Assembly: GCA_963921425.1 (NCBI GenBank)
Contig: OY992838.1
Span: 1,116,001 to 1,180,000, forward strand
DNA length: 64,000 nucleotides
From: Dryas octopetala
Lineage: Eukaryota > Streptophyta > Magnoliopsida > Rosales > Rosaceae
Direction of reading: 5' to 3'
Shown here in pieces: positions 10,863 through 22,516 of the stretch (positions within the stretch are counted from its first letter, which is position 1; each line of letters starts with the position of its first letter). The translations under genes were made by a program, and so were the position numbers. The notes under the pieces were generated by a model, which did no database searches, was not told the origin of the DNA, and saw only the letters and a program-made list of their open reading frames with translations.

Positions 10863-11647
10863 AACAATTTATCCTTTTATTTACTGTTTATGCATTTATG
10901 GCAGACAAAATTTCATTTAAAGCCATTGGTAAGATGGGTCCGGTCCATCTTAATTATTGCAAAACTAGTAAACATTAATCTCCCATAAAATAATATATTA
11001 GTCTGCTGTGAACACTCATAGAATATTATATTTGTCTAGTGCATTATGTATAAAATGACAAAGGAAAGTAATATATCTAGACCAAGAGAAAACAAGAAAA
11101 AGGACGTCTGGATTGAAAAAACAAAGTCAAAATAGTTTCGAATAAGCAGGGTATTATCTAACAAGGCACTCAATATCTCCTCCATGGATCCATGATATGT
11201 TTTTTGGGATGCTCATAAACAAAATGTCCCACAAATCCTTCCTTTGTTTTTTTTTGTTGAAGTAAATTGGCCCTGTTTGTGTGAGGCCAATGGGCCTAGC
11301 CCATTCTTTCTTGGCCAGGTGGTCAGGCCCATCTGGTAAAACAAAAAAACCCAGGCGCGGTCGTTTTATTATTGCTTTAGCGCCTTATTCACAGGTAGTG
11401 ATCTCGCGCGCTCAACCCTATACTAAAACAAACTCTGTATTGTTGCAGTCAGGAAAAGTCAAAAAACCGACAACACCCTTCTATACTGAGCCAATATTGT
11501 ACCGACACGTACGCAGAATGCGAAGGTTAAAAAGCGGCAGTGCGTGGTATTAAAGCAGAGTCGCAAAGACAGAGAGCGAGAGCGTCCGTCTCTTACATAT
11601 TTGACTTGCGGTTGCTTTGGGTCTGGTCAAGCTCTCAGTGATTTGCG
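10863..11647. other. Spacer between the retroelement and the TFIIF beta gene
   Basis: AT-rich and without a convincing gene up to about 11270. The part from about 11280 to 11647 is less AT-rich and should hold the promoter and 5' leader of the TFIIF beta gene. No clear TATA box was seen near the likely start. Confidence 0.6.
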
Positions 11648-13976
11648 ATGGACGACGAGCGCGGTAATAGTAGCAGCAGCAACAACGTGGATACTGGGAA
11701 GGCAGAGAGTCCGGTGTGGCTGATGAAGTGTCCGGTGGTGGTCGCCAAGTCATGGAAAGCTCACTCTCCCTCCGATCCTCACCCCGTCGCCAAAGTCGTC
11801 CTCTCCCTCGATCCCCTCCGCGCCGACGACCCCGACTCTTCCCTCGAGGTCAATTTTCTTAATCTGCTGCTGTTACAATTCCATAGTTCTATGCTTAATT
11901 TGCTTAACTAGGGCTAGAATTTTCAAGACTTTAGCAGCAGAATTGGTACTTATTTTTCAGCATAACCCTAATTTGTATTGTGCTGTTCACTGCATTGATT
12001 GATTGGAGGTCTGTGTTCTTTTAGAACATTAGAATTTAAGCTAATTAGTGATCTTAGGGTTCAGGCATTCTCTTTGAACCAACAACGTTTGGTCTCAAAC
12101 TGCTTGCTTCTCTTCTCAATTTCAATTCTCCATTGTTTATACTTTCCAAATTTGTAATCAGTTCACAATGGAGATGGCTGGCTCTGAGACTGCAAAGATT
12201 CCGAAAAGTTATTCTTTGAATATGTTTAAAGACTTTGTTCCCATGTGCGTTTTTTCTGAGACAAATCAAGGTGAGGATCAGAAATTAGATTTTCTGACGC
12301 ATGTTTATATGTTTTATTTGTAAATATCTAATATAATTGTTCTTTTTGTTTAATGCACTTGCAGAACTAATCTTTCAACTTTGTGTTGATTTCAAAAATT
12401 TGTTCTGTTTCATGACATTGTTTGTGATTTCATGCTATGCCATGCGGATATTATCTTAGGGCTCATGGAGCTGTGCCTAGATGACTAAGAAGCCAGTTTG
12501 TTTCAATTGAATAACTGCACATTAGACAAATGCGGAAAATTGGTGTGTTGGGACATAAGATGTATCTCTCTTTTAGATGATTGACTCTATTTCATCAACT
12601 AAAACGATTGATATGAATGCAAGGGAATTCAACCACTTGGGCTAACCTGCACAAATCGTATTCACTAATAGCTTTATGCCTTTATCTATCTAGGACCCAT
12701 TTTCTTGCCCTTTCTCTTGTAGTTGTAGCACCTTTTAGTTTTTTCCCCTTTTAAATTACCACAACTTTTGCCGTCATTTCAGGTAAGGTTGCTATGGAAG
12801 GGAAAGTGGAGCACAAGTTTGACATGAAGCCCCATGGTTCAAACATTGAGGAGTATGGGAGGTTGTGCCGTGAAAGGACAGAGAAGTCCAATTTCAAGAA
12901 TAGACAAGTACAGGTACCCATTTTCTTCCACATGTTTCTGTTATAGCAGCTCTTGTCGTATATGCATGGTAGATTTATTTTTCTCTCTTGTTGCTTTAAT
13001 TCATTTGAAAGGTGATCGACAATGACCGGGGAGTAAATATGAGGCCCATGCCTGGTATGGTTGGCTTGATTTCATCCACTTCCAAGGTATCAACTTCCTT
13101 CCTATTCATTCTTTTTACAAGTAATACCAATAGTGTTAGAAACATCCTGCTTCTCTTCATTATATAGTTTTGTTTTTCTTGCAAGTTCTTTCTTGTTGCT
13201 GCCCACCTTCTTATATGTATCTTAGGAACATGTCTCATAAGTGTGGGATAGAAGCACTATACATGCCTCATGGTTTTCAGTTGCCCTAGGAAAAACCATA
13301 GATGTCATGAGCCAAAAAGTAAAATGAAATACATATATTACTCGTCTGGTAGAGTCTAGGTGTAATTATATTGATACAAATCTTAGGGTTTGTTTGTCTT
13401 TTAAATTTTATGCTATTTAACAAAGAAACTCTTAGTTGTTTACCCAAACATGCTTATCTGCATGCTTAGAAGGAACATAGGAATAATATTTTAAATCATC
13501 TATGACAGGATAAGAAGAAACCTGCACCAGTTAAACAATCAGACATGAAAAGGACTAGAAGGGATCGTGGGGAACTGGAGGATATAATGTTCAAGTTATT
13601 TGAAAGACAACCAAATTGGGCCTTGAAGCAGCTTGTGCAAGAGACTGATCAACCTGCGGTATGTCTTTTAGCCGTTTGCTTATTATGCGCACTCAGATTT
13701 TGTAACTTCTAAGTGATTAGAAAGTTAGAATTAGTTGATGGTTTTATTAATTGCTCAAATTTTTACATAGATGTCATCACAATGTATTAGAAACTGAATA
13801 AATATTGCTTTGACTGAGCAATCATTACAATGTTTGGATGTTTTCTCCATCTGCAGCAATTCTTGAAAGAGATACTGAATGACCTGTGTGTGTACAACAA
13901 GAGGGGAACCAACCAGGGTACTTATGAGCTTAAGCCGGAGTACAAGAAATCTGTTGAGGACACAACTGCTGACTAA
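11648..13976 (+). CDS. TFIIF2: Transcription initiation factor IIF, beta subunit (RAP30 homologue)
   Basis: Encodes the small subunit of TFIIF, which binds RNA polymerase II and delivers it to promoters in the nucleus. Six exons read from splice signals: 11648-11848, 12162-12270, 12783-12913, 13012-13086, 13509-13658 and 13857-13976. All phases agree and give 261 residues, the expected plant length. The N-terminus carries WLMKCP and VAKVVLSLDP, typical of the TFIIF beta dimerisation barrel. The middle has KVEHKFDMKP and YGRLCRERTEKS. The C-terminal winged helix is visible from RGELEDIMFKLFERQPNW to GTYELKPEYK. The protein ends in TTAD. It lies next to WAT1, as in Arabidopsis (At1g75510 beside At1g75500). 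Gene symbol is descriptive. Confidence 0.96.
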
Positions 13977-14499
13977 GTTTTTTCCTCTGCTTATGTAAGC
14001 ATCATCCGTTTTTTCTTTGGAAAACAGAAAGTTAAAGATGAGTCAGCTCGAAGGAAGGGTTTCCCTCTGGTGTTTGGCAACAGAGTATCACCACAAAAAA
14101 AAAAACTATAAGCTAAGAAACATGGGAGGCAATAGTCAACTTTTTTTGTTTAATGTTGTGTTTTTTTTCCTTAACCCGCAAAGGTGCAATAAGAATCTTT
14201 CTTTGATCTGACTAGAGAGAGAGGGAGAGGAAAAAAAAAGGCTTCCAAGCCTTCCATAAACATAAACTTACTGGAATAGCATATATCATTTTGAATTAGT
14301 TTGTACATTAACACCTTCAGCAAGGGCCATGACCATTTTAATGCAACTTTATACATTATTTTTTGGATTATGAATTTATGATGCACTTGAAATCATTCAA
14401 CCTATTCCTTTGTTCAACATGTTTGAAGTCCTAAACTGTTCCATCCTTCTGTAGCTAGACTCTCTGCCAACATATGGATAGTTTTGAAGTTTTTTCTTA

Positions 14500-14854
14500 G
14501 GGTTAAATATAAAAATGGTCTACGAACTTTATACTGATTCTCAATTTGGTCAGCTAATTATAAAAAGTGTTAATTTGGTCCATGAATTTTTTAAGTTGTA
14601 CAAAAGTTAACTTTCATCTAAAAATTAACAAAATTAGTCACATGAAAATATAATGAACGGACTAAAATACTCATGAAAATATGGTAACTTGTTGTGTATA
14701 TGACTAGATTTTATTAAAGTTTTCGATGAAAGTTAACATTTGTACTGTTTTGGTAAAACTTGAAAAGTTCGTGGACTAAATTGATACTTTTTTATAGTTA
14801 GTGGGCTAAATTGAGTATCAGTATAAAGTTCGTGGATATTTTTGTATTTAACCA
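14500..14854. repeat. Mutator-type MITE with 9-bp target duplication
   Basis: The two ends are long inverted repeats of about 70 bp: the left begins GGGTTAAATATAAAAATG and the right end read backwards begins TGGTTAAATACAAAAATA. It is flanked directly by a perfect 9-bp duplication, TTTTTCTTA, at 14491-14499 and 14855-14863. Length 355 bp, no coding capacity. Terminal inverted repeats this long with a 9-bp duplication point to a Mutator-like non-autonomous element. It lies just past the 3' UTR of TFIIF beta. Confidence 0.9.
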
Positions 14855-17800
14855 TTTTTCTTATTTCACCCATGTAGAGGCCTGACCGTTGAACACCTGG
14901 GCCTGAGGACTTGATGTCATTGTCAAAGTGGTAGCTTCTAAACTGAAATCAAGGATGGGCTTCTGATTTTGGTCCAATTTGTTCAACCGAACTTCAATAG
15001 TACACGCTCCATTTATAAATTGGGCTAATGTCTGATCATCCAATATTCAAACCGTCGACATCTGTGATTCCAAAGGGGGTCAACATGAAGAAAATCCACG
15101 ATGCTCCCAATAATTTTCTATATACAAATTTTATTTAATTAATTATTTTCAAGGACAAAAAATTGTCTGTCTTTAATTAGAAATACAGCCAATATAACTA
15201 CATCCATATTGTAATATGATTCACATGTAAATTTGTATTCTTCCAAAAACAAAAAACAAAAAAGGGGAGGAAATTATATTTTTAAGAATTCCAACTCGAT
15301 TTGTGTGCAAATTTCTTGAAGTGAAATGTAACACTCTCGACCAAAAATAAAAAGGAATGTAAAACTCAGTGGAAGACTTCAATTATTGCGAGATTTTCGA
15401 ATGCGACCTGGCTCAGGCAAAGTCATCGTGTATTTTGTCTTAATATATATTAATTGCATGCCATCTTAATCAATTAAGCTTGCGGATCAGCTTGCAATTG
15501 CATGTCTGAATCAACCTTTTATTGTATTTTCAACAAATGTATCATGAGTTTGTGTGAATATGTATTGCAATAAGAAACCTAATTGTTTGAAATTTTATAG
15601 CAGCCGCAACTACACCAACATATACATCATGCAATTCAAAATTGTATGATGCCCATTGTATATATTTTTCTCGAATATTATCATTGCGTGCATTATTTCT
15701 ACGCAATAAAATGCATATTCATGTGAACCAAATTTTTAGAATCTTTTGCTTACATAGATCCATCATGCTAGCTCATGCATGTCAGTTCCTCAATCCACGT
15801 AATAAATTTCAGTAGCGTGTGATTGTGACAGATAATATAAACCCTAATCGTATCCTTAAATATTAATTAGCTTTTTAAGACTTTTATCATCGCTTATGCT
15901 GCCGTGATTAGACTAGTGATCACTACGGTAGTCTAACGACATTTGCAATTTTGCTAATTGATATTAATAAAGATTGATACGAAAAGTATGAACAATAATG
16001 TGGCCCGCACTCACTCGCTAATTAATGCATGAACATGATCATGCCTAGGTAGAGATCGATCAGTGACTCAGTGAGAGTGCTGAGCCCTTGTCAAGCACCA
16101 AATTGAGACCACTGATTGAGGTAGCCTACATGTCAGTTCGATGAGAACAGGATCTTGAAATTGACCAACTAGGAATCTTGATTGTCACCTTTAATGTGCT
16201 CGAAACGATTCCAATACCATCTTCTCAATTAAAGATTAAAGTTGTAGGATATGCATGATCGATCTGATCAAGTCTCAACTGAGCCAGGTACCAACTTGAT
16301 GATCGAGGCAGGCCAATATATGCCAACTTCATGCAAATGCTAGTGGGTTGGATTGGGATATATACCCCAGCACTGCATGCTTTGGGACCCTTCTTTCTTT
16401 CCATTCACAATAATGTTAATGGTGCAATTGAAAGGGAAGGGTAATGGGAACTCTGTCACTCCCATGAACGTGGATGCCAAAAGTGGCAAACAACTCACTT
16501 AATGGAGAGAGAGAGAGAGAGAGAGAGAGTACTCCAAGAAATATATGGTTTTAGTTGGGGATACTAGGAGTGGTCTGCTACAGTGTCTTATAAAAATCAT
16601 AAATATGATCAAACTTACACCCTACGTACAAGAATAAGATGGTAATGACAACTCGTATGTACGTATTGGCAAAATGCGTCTTCTTGCGGCTCAAGAACAA
16701 TTTCAACTCTACACGTACATTATTTAATAAAAACACAAAATCAGTTCAGAATTCAATCTCTTTCAATATAATTTTAAAAATTTTGTTATTATGAATGCTA
16801 TTGTACGTACAGTTTACTAAAATTCCAGTGAAGAGTAAGATCAAAACTCATCGATCAAATAATCTGTCACAGTACGCGTAATCACGTACACATCTCCACT
16901 TTCTTTAAAGCAATTCTTGGCAATCTCTAAACAAAGTATAAAGGGGGTGTAAACTAAGTTCTGCCTGTTTAATTAATAAACAAATACAATTTCAAGGCTC
17001 TCATATCAGGAAAAAAAAAAGCTACTCGTAGTCTAGTAGGATTGATGAAGCATTTATTATGTGGTACAGTTAAATAACAAAAAAAAAATTAGAAAACATG
17101 CGTACGAGGGACTAATTTGTCTTATGCACATTGCTCTTAATTAATGCCTTAATTAATCACCATAAAAGATTTAAATTTCCAGTCAAAAAGGAGGAAACCA
17201 ATTGATCGACTTTGGTGGATATATAGCGAATTAGTTGAAATTCTTTGTCTTAGACTGCTAACTGGACACGCAATTAAGCCATGAAAATGTACATGAATCT
17301 ATATCTAAACAATAATCATGATGTGTCTCTTAACAAAAGCACGTATAGTGTTGTCGCGGTGGGTGGAAATGTGGAATCACTTTATGTGCCAAAGGCCTAA
17401 AAGTGCCAAACAAAAGCAATAAAGAGCCGCTAGTGGGTTTATCTGCTAGCCTATGAATCTACTTAGTGAAAAATGTGAAAAGAACCAAAACCAACCCACA
17501 TAAAGTTATAGGGATCTTTCCAAACAAGGGATATATTAATTGGTTTGCCTTTATATCTCACCCCGATTTCATTTACCAAACATTTATGGAGATAGAGTTT
17601 CATTATTGCATGTTATTGTTGTACTCTAGTGATCCCATACGTTTTGGAAGATTGCATAACAATTCCAGAATCCAGACCCCTATGTATCACTAATTAATTA
17701 ACTTTCATATTGGTTTAATTTTGTGGATCAGTCAATATAATCTAGCTATTAGATCAACATCAACTTTCATGTTGACATCGATCTATATGGAATCAGAGTA

Positions 17801-19201
17801 CAACTTGATTCAAATCCACTATATGGTAAATCAGAGGGACAGAGTACTTAATTATAATTTAATTCCATAGCTCAAACTATACAAAGGAAAGGAACCAAAC
17901 CCAAAATTTCAGCAAATCTGAGTGGGACAATCGCCTCGATCCAGTCACTAGCTTGCGAGTTGCGACATCAAATTATCAACACCAATTGTGTTTAATTTGT
18001 TGGATCAGCGCTTTAAACAAGTGGCCAAGTGGGTCTAATTTTAGTTGAGCGGCGGTTCAAATATAATATCTGTCTGATAATTTAGATGCCTAGCAAATAT
18101 ATCATATATGTCTGCCTGCATTTTTGAACTTACAAGGTCAAGACGTACAATAGCGTTGGACTAAAGTGAAAGCACAAAAAACATCCAACCATGATAAGGG
18201 TAGGGCACATACAATTGAATATCACCCAAAGGCCAAATTTGTTATTCAGATTCATAGTATGAAAACATGTGTAAACATATATTTTTTTGTAGACTATTTA
18301 GTCAGTGATCGAACACTTCTCCTTGTTTGATCCGATCAACAACTTGTTGCTTAAAGACCGGAGGGCCATGATCTCGCCTGGAATTAGCTACAATGTGGTT
18401 TGTAACGCTCCATCTTACTTCAATTTCATTTGTTGTTGTGTTGCATGGGTCGTCGGCTAAGTGATCCCCATTGTAATGTTGTATTCATACAATGACCCAC
18501 ACGTACCTATGAGTCAATGTGAAGCTTAATCCCCATGTCTATCCAATCAAGCTCAGAACCTGTGTCAGTTGGACCATTTCAAATTAAATTATATACCAAA
18601 CTAAATGTCGACATTAATTGAGATTCATTTGGAGGACCCTAGGTAGGTAACACTCATGAGAGCGACTTAAACATTAATTGATCAGAATTAGAATTCAGCA
18701 GCCGTTGTGATGGGTGTACTTGATTAGAGAGCAAGGTATGTAGCTATGGAAAAAAAAAAAAAAAAAAGTGATCGAGACAAGACTCATCACTCACGTTGTC
18801 TCGAAAGTGCTAAACATTTGGTTAAATTGTGTAGAGGCATGAGGAAAACGACTCATTTGCATTCAACCACTTGATTATTCAAATTTTTCTAAGATCTTAC
18901 TTATTAATTGGTTTGTTCTTCCCATTAACTTATGTGAATTTGTTAATTAAAGTTAATTAAAGTTAATTACAGCTCAAGAAGATCATTAGTACTAATGATA
19001 TATGTGAATTAATTCAAATCTTCCTTGGTATGGTTGTATGGTTTTCTAGAATTAGAAGATGTACGATATATAAACACCCTAGCTGTCAAGGTGCCACGTG
19101 GCCTAGATGCACCACATGTAATGTTGGTGTCACCATGTAGTACACCAAATCAAATGTAGGGTCGAAATCTTATGTTATTACATGGAAATTAAATTAAGGG
19201 G

Positions 19202-19383
19202 GGTGTCCCCAATTCAGATTTTAAAGGAGTTTAATGGATTTTAAAATCTATAGAATTTATCAAAATCCAAAGGAATTGGGTGGAATTCTTATGGAATTTG
19301 TTATGTGTAAAAAATGCATTCAAATCCAACCAAATCCATTAAAATCCTTCACTTAATGAAATCCATAACTTTTTGAGGACACC
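19202..19383. repeat. Short MITE-like element (possible PIF/Harbinger type)
   Basis: The left end reads GGTGTCCCCAATTCAG and the right end read backwards reads GGTGTCCTCAAAAAG, so the ends form a short inverted repeat of about 11 bp. The inside is full of AAATCCATT-like words on both strands. The form is that of small MITEs common in plant genomes. A clean target duplication could not be made out. Confidence 0.5.
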
Positions 19384-21267
19384 TAGATTTCATTGGAATC
19401 TAAAAGTAAAGTAAACAGAAAGTAGGGTCAGATACACAGCCTTATTAGCAAAAGAAAAAAATAAACTAAGTACTTAAAAAAGGAGAGCACGAGCACTATT
19501 TCCCCTGCAATAATTGCTAGATCCACTCACATAAATGCAATTTTGGGCAAGTAAAAAGATCCATAAATGCAAAAGGATATTCATATAGTTGATGCATATC
19601 CCCCATAATATTCTTTTCCCAAATTTCCATGCTAAGGCAGTATCATACTATCATATTATAGAACCAAAGTCCACTATACTTATCTGGATTCTTGGATCCC
19701 CGCCTTGTTTCTTTCGGCTCAAATATGATCCTTGAAGATAATTTATTTTTTTATTTTTTCTCTCTTTATTTTGTCTTTAAAAAATCAAATTTGAGCCTAA
19801 TACCAATCTTGCAGAGGAGCAAGTAGGGGATCCAATTTCATACTTTATCTACTCTTCCCTACCCCAATATTTTGGGGTCTCTTACTTTGTGCACCAATAT
19901 ACCAAAAAGGGTAAAAAAAAAAAAAAAACGAGAAAACAAAATACATGTGATTTGACCTTTTTCTATGTATTCGGTAAATTATTCCAAAATTCAGATATTT
20001 AATTTATTAAAGAAAAATAAAAGAGAGAAAAAAAATCAAATTCTCAAATTCTCAAATGGGGTTTTAGAAGGAGTCAAAGAAGAAGATGGACTGTAGAGCA
20101 ATGAATGAGAGGTCTACTCCTACTCGACCAAAGACTGGGTTGGAGGATCCTCTCGTGCAATGGAAATCTAATTTAGCTGTCAGGCATGTAATTATGTATG
20201 TGACTGGAAAAAGAGTAAAGAGAATGCAGTTTGTAGGGGAAATGCAATTAAGATCACAACTGGCTTGGTCAGGGTGGTGTCCGACCGGTTCATGCAGGCC
20301 GGGTCAGTCAGCTCCTGTCCTTCTCTTATTCCCGGCTTTTGCAATTTAATAATTTTTTGGGGTTGGCTTTTGCAATTTAATATAATTACAAGGCCCTGCT
20401 GTCAGATAAAAACACCTTTTAATCACCTAAAATATATTCTTCCTGGGCAGGCCAGGCCAGGCCTTCTTCTTTAGAATTTTAGAATGATGGTGGTCTCAAT
20501 TGAGGGGAGGCAACATGTCTCTTAAAGTGAAGGGGGTTCATATCACAAGTGGCCAGTGCCTAGTGGGAATATCAACTTAGTGGAAACACTTCATTAGGTT
20601 TCCTTACAAGGACGCTTAAGGACGCTTTAACTCAATTGATAAAGATTACCTATATATTTAACTAATTAGTTAAAGATCATTTTTTTTCTTAATTGGGTTT
20701 ATATATATTCCAAAAGGAAAACGCAGAAAAGATGGATTCCTCCTGTTGGCTGCTACTTTTAATTAATGGTGGACCCTCATCTCCAAAAGAAGACTTTTAT
20801 TGATCCTATGATCTTCTAAATATTAACCATTTGAATCTTGTTTGGCTTTGGGTTTTCATCCCTCAGGTTCAGTAAAGGAAACTATATATGTCAGTTTGTA
20901 ACTGAATATTAATGGTGTAACCTCTATATATCCATATTGTTTATATTTCCAATCTTGTGCGAGTGCAAAATGGTGTAATTGGATCTTATCCCGGTCCTTG
21001 CAATCGAATAACCAAAAAAGCCAAGTTTGAAATATCGCCAAGGGTAGTATTGAGCCTGGCCAAAAACAAAAGGGTAGTTTTGAGAATTAAAAAAACAAAA
21101 TTTTCAACGTAAATGTTCTGTTTGGTCAATAACCAAAATCAAGTAAGTGTTTTACATTTTGACTTTTCCATAAGATCAAATTCACTGAATAAAATGATAC
21201 CCGGTTTTTATGAAAACAATATGTTTACCAAGGTCTTTTTTTTTTTTTTTTTTTCTTTGATATTACA

Positions 21268-21616
21268 TAAGACTATTCATGTCAACTCAATTAACACCTT
21301 GGTTTTATTTATGTTTCTGGATATACCATGAGACTATTCATGTCAACTTAATTAACACCTTGGTTTTATTTATTTTTCTGGATATAGCATGAGACTATAC
21401 TTGTCAACTCAATTAACACTTGGTTTTATTTATTTTTCTGGATATAGCATGAGACTATACTTGTCAACTCAATTAACACCTTGGTTTTATTTATTTTTCT
21501 GGATATAGCATGTGACTTATACTTGTCAACTCAATTAACACTTGGTTTTATTTATTTTTCTGGATATAGCATGAGACTATACTTGTTAACTCAATTAACA
21601 CCTTGGTTTTATTTGT
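21268..21616. repeat. About 61-bp tandem repeat, nearly six copies
   Basis: Each unit contains TTGGTTTTATTTATTTTTCT, then GGATATAGCATGAGACTATA and TTGTCAACTCAATTAACACC. Copies start about every 59-61 bp and differ by small indels. The array lies about 0.9 kb upstream of the WAT1 start and just after a poly-T run. Confidence 0.92.
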
Positions 21617-22401
21617 GTAAATCGAATAATATGGTAGAAGGGTAAATAAATAATATTAACTAAAAGGGTCCTTTAGTGTCAAGCATTGTAGGCAAGGTAA
21701 TGCAATATGATAAGATCATATCAAGGATCGATCGATCCTTCTTGTCAATACATGTGTGATAGCTGTACGGCGAATAGAAATTAAAAGGCAAGCATTATAA
21801 AAAAATATTGGTATAGGGAAGAGTAACATTATTACGTATATATAGGAATGATGACCATGTATAAAATATATTTATATATTGGGTAGAAAATCTTGGTCCA
21901 TAAGTAAATCCAAATTAAGTACATGATCAACAATTGTGTAGAACAAATACAAAAAATAAATAAACTGGTTATAGGCATGGTATGGCCGTATGGGGCAGGG
22001 GTACCCACACACCCCTCGTGCGCGCGCTATCTATCATCAATGGCGGCTCGGCCTCACCCCGACCCCGAGGGCCTAGCCTCTTAATTATCATCATTAATAG
22101 CGTGATGCCAAAACAGAACCCGTTACCCTTTTCCAAATAAATTTCAAAAAATAAAAAAAACAGAAAAATGTAATTTGAATGAATATGTAGGGTGTTGTAC
22201 AGAGTTGTAGGCTGTAGATATGTAGATCGATAGTGCGATTGGGCGTGTGTCTTGTCAGCTGAGGAAGCAGAATGTATGTGGGAGACAACCCAAAAACATT
22301 TGAAGGCCTAACAACAGTTGACGTTACTTCTTTTTAGGGCCCTTTGTGGGACATACCCTCCTCCACACACACTCACTCAGTCACTCCCTCTTCCAAATCT
22401 C

Positions 22402-22412
22402 TATATTTATAT
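22402..22412 (+). promoter_or_regulatory. Probable TATA box of WAT1
   Basis: TATATTTATAT lies 105 bp before the WAT1 start codon, in a CT-rich context usual for plant core promoters, leaving room for a leader of about 80 nt. Confidence 0.55.
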
Positions 22413-22516
22413 CTCTTCATCTTCTCCTAAGTCTTCACCACCACCAATTGTCCCGCTTCATAATCACTTTGTAATACCACATTCATTCTAAATCATCGAT
22501 ATATCGATCATCAGCA

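Larger units (their letters stand above)
14864..22516. other. Long AT-rich gap upstream of WAT1
   Basis: No convincing gene on either strand. It holds a (GA)n microsatellite at 16505-16529, several poly-A and poly-T runs (for example 18750-18767 and 21238-21254), a short MITE-like element at 19202-19383 and a 61-bp tandem array at 21268-21616. A G-box core CACGTG occurs near 19097. Regulatory elements of WAT1 could lie in its last kilobase. Confidence 0.6.

Noticed and set aside
11281-11553. A 90-residue frame upstream of TFIIF beta
   Set aside because: It has no recognisable motif and overlaps the probable promoter and leader.
14861-15043. A 60-residue minus-strand frame (starts MDDQTLAQFINGAC)
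   Set aside because: The composition looks protein-like, but it is short, has no partner domain nearby and could not be linked to a family. It may be a fragment of an unidentified gene or element.
20086-20349. An 87-residue plus-strand frame with a CT-rich tail
   Set aside because: No family match by eye, no splice context and low-complexity surroundings.
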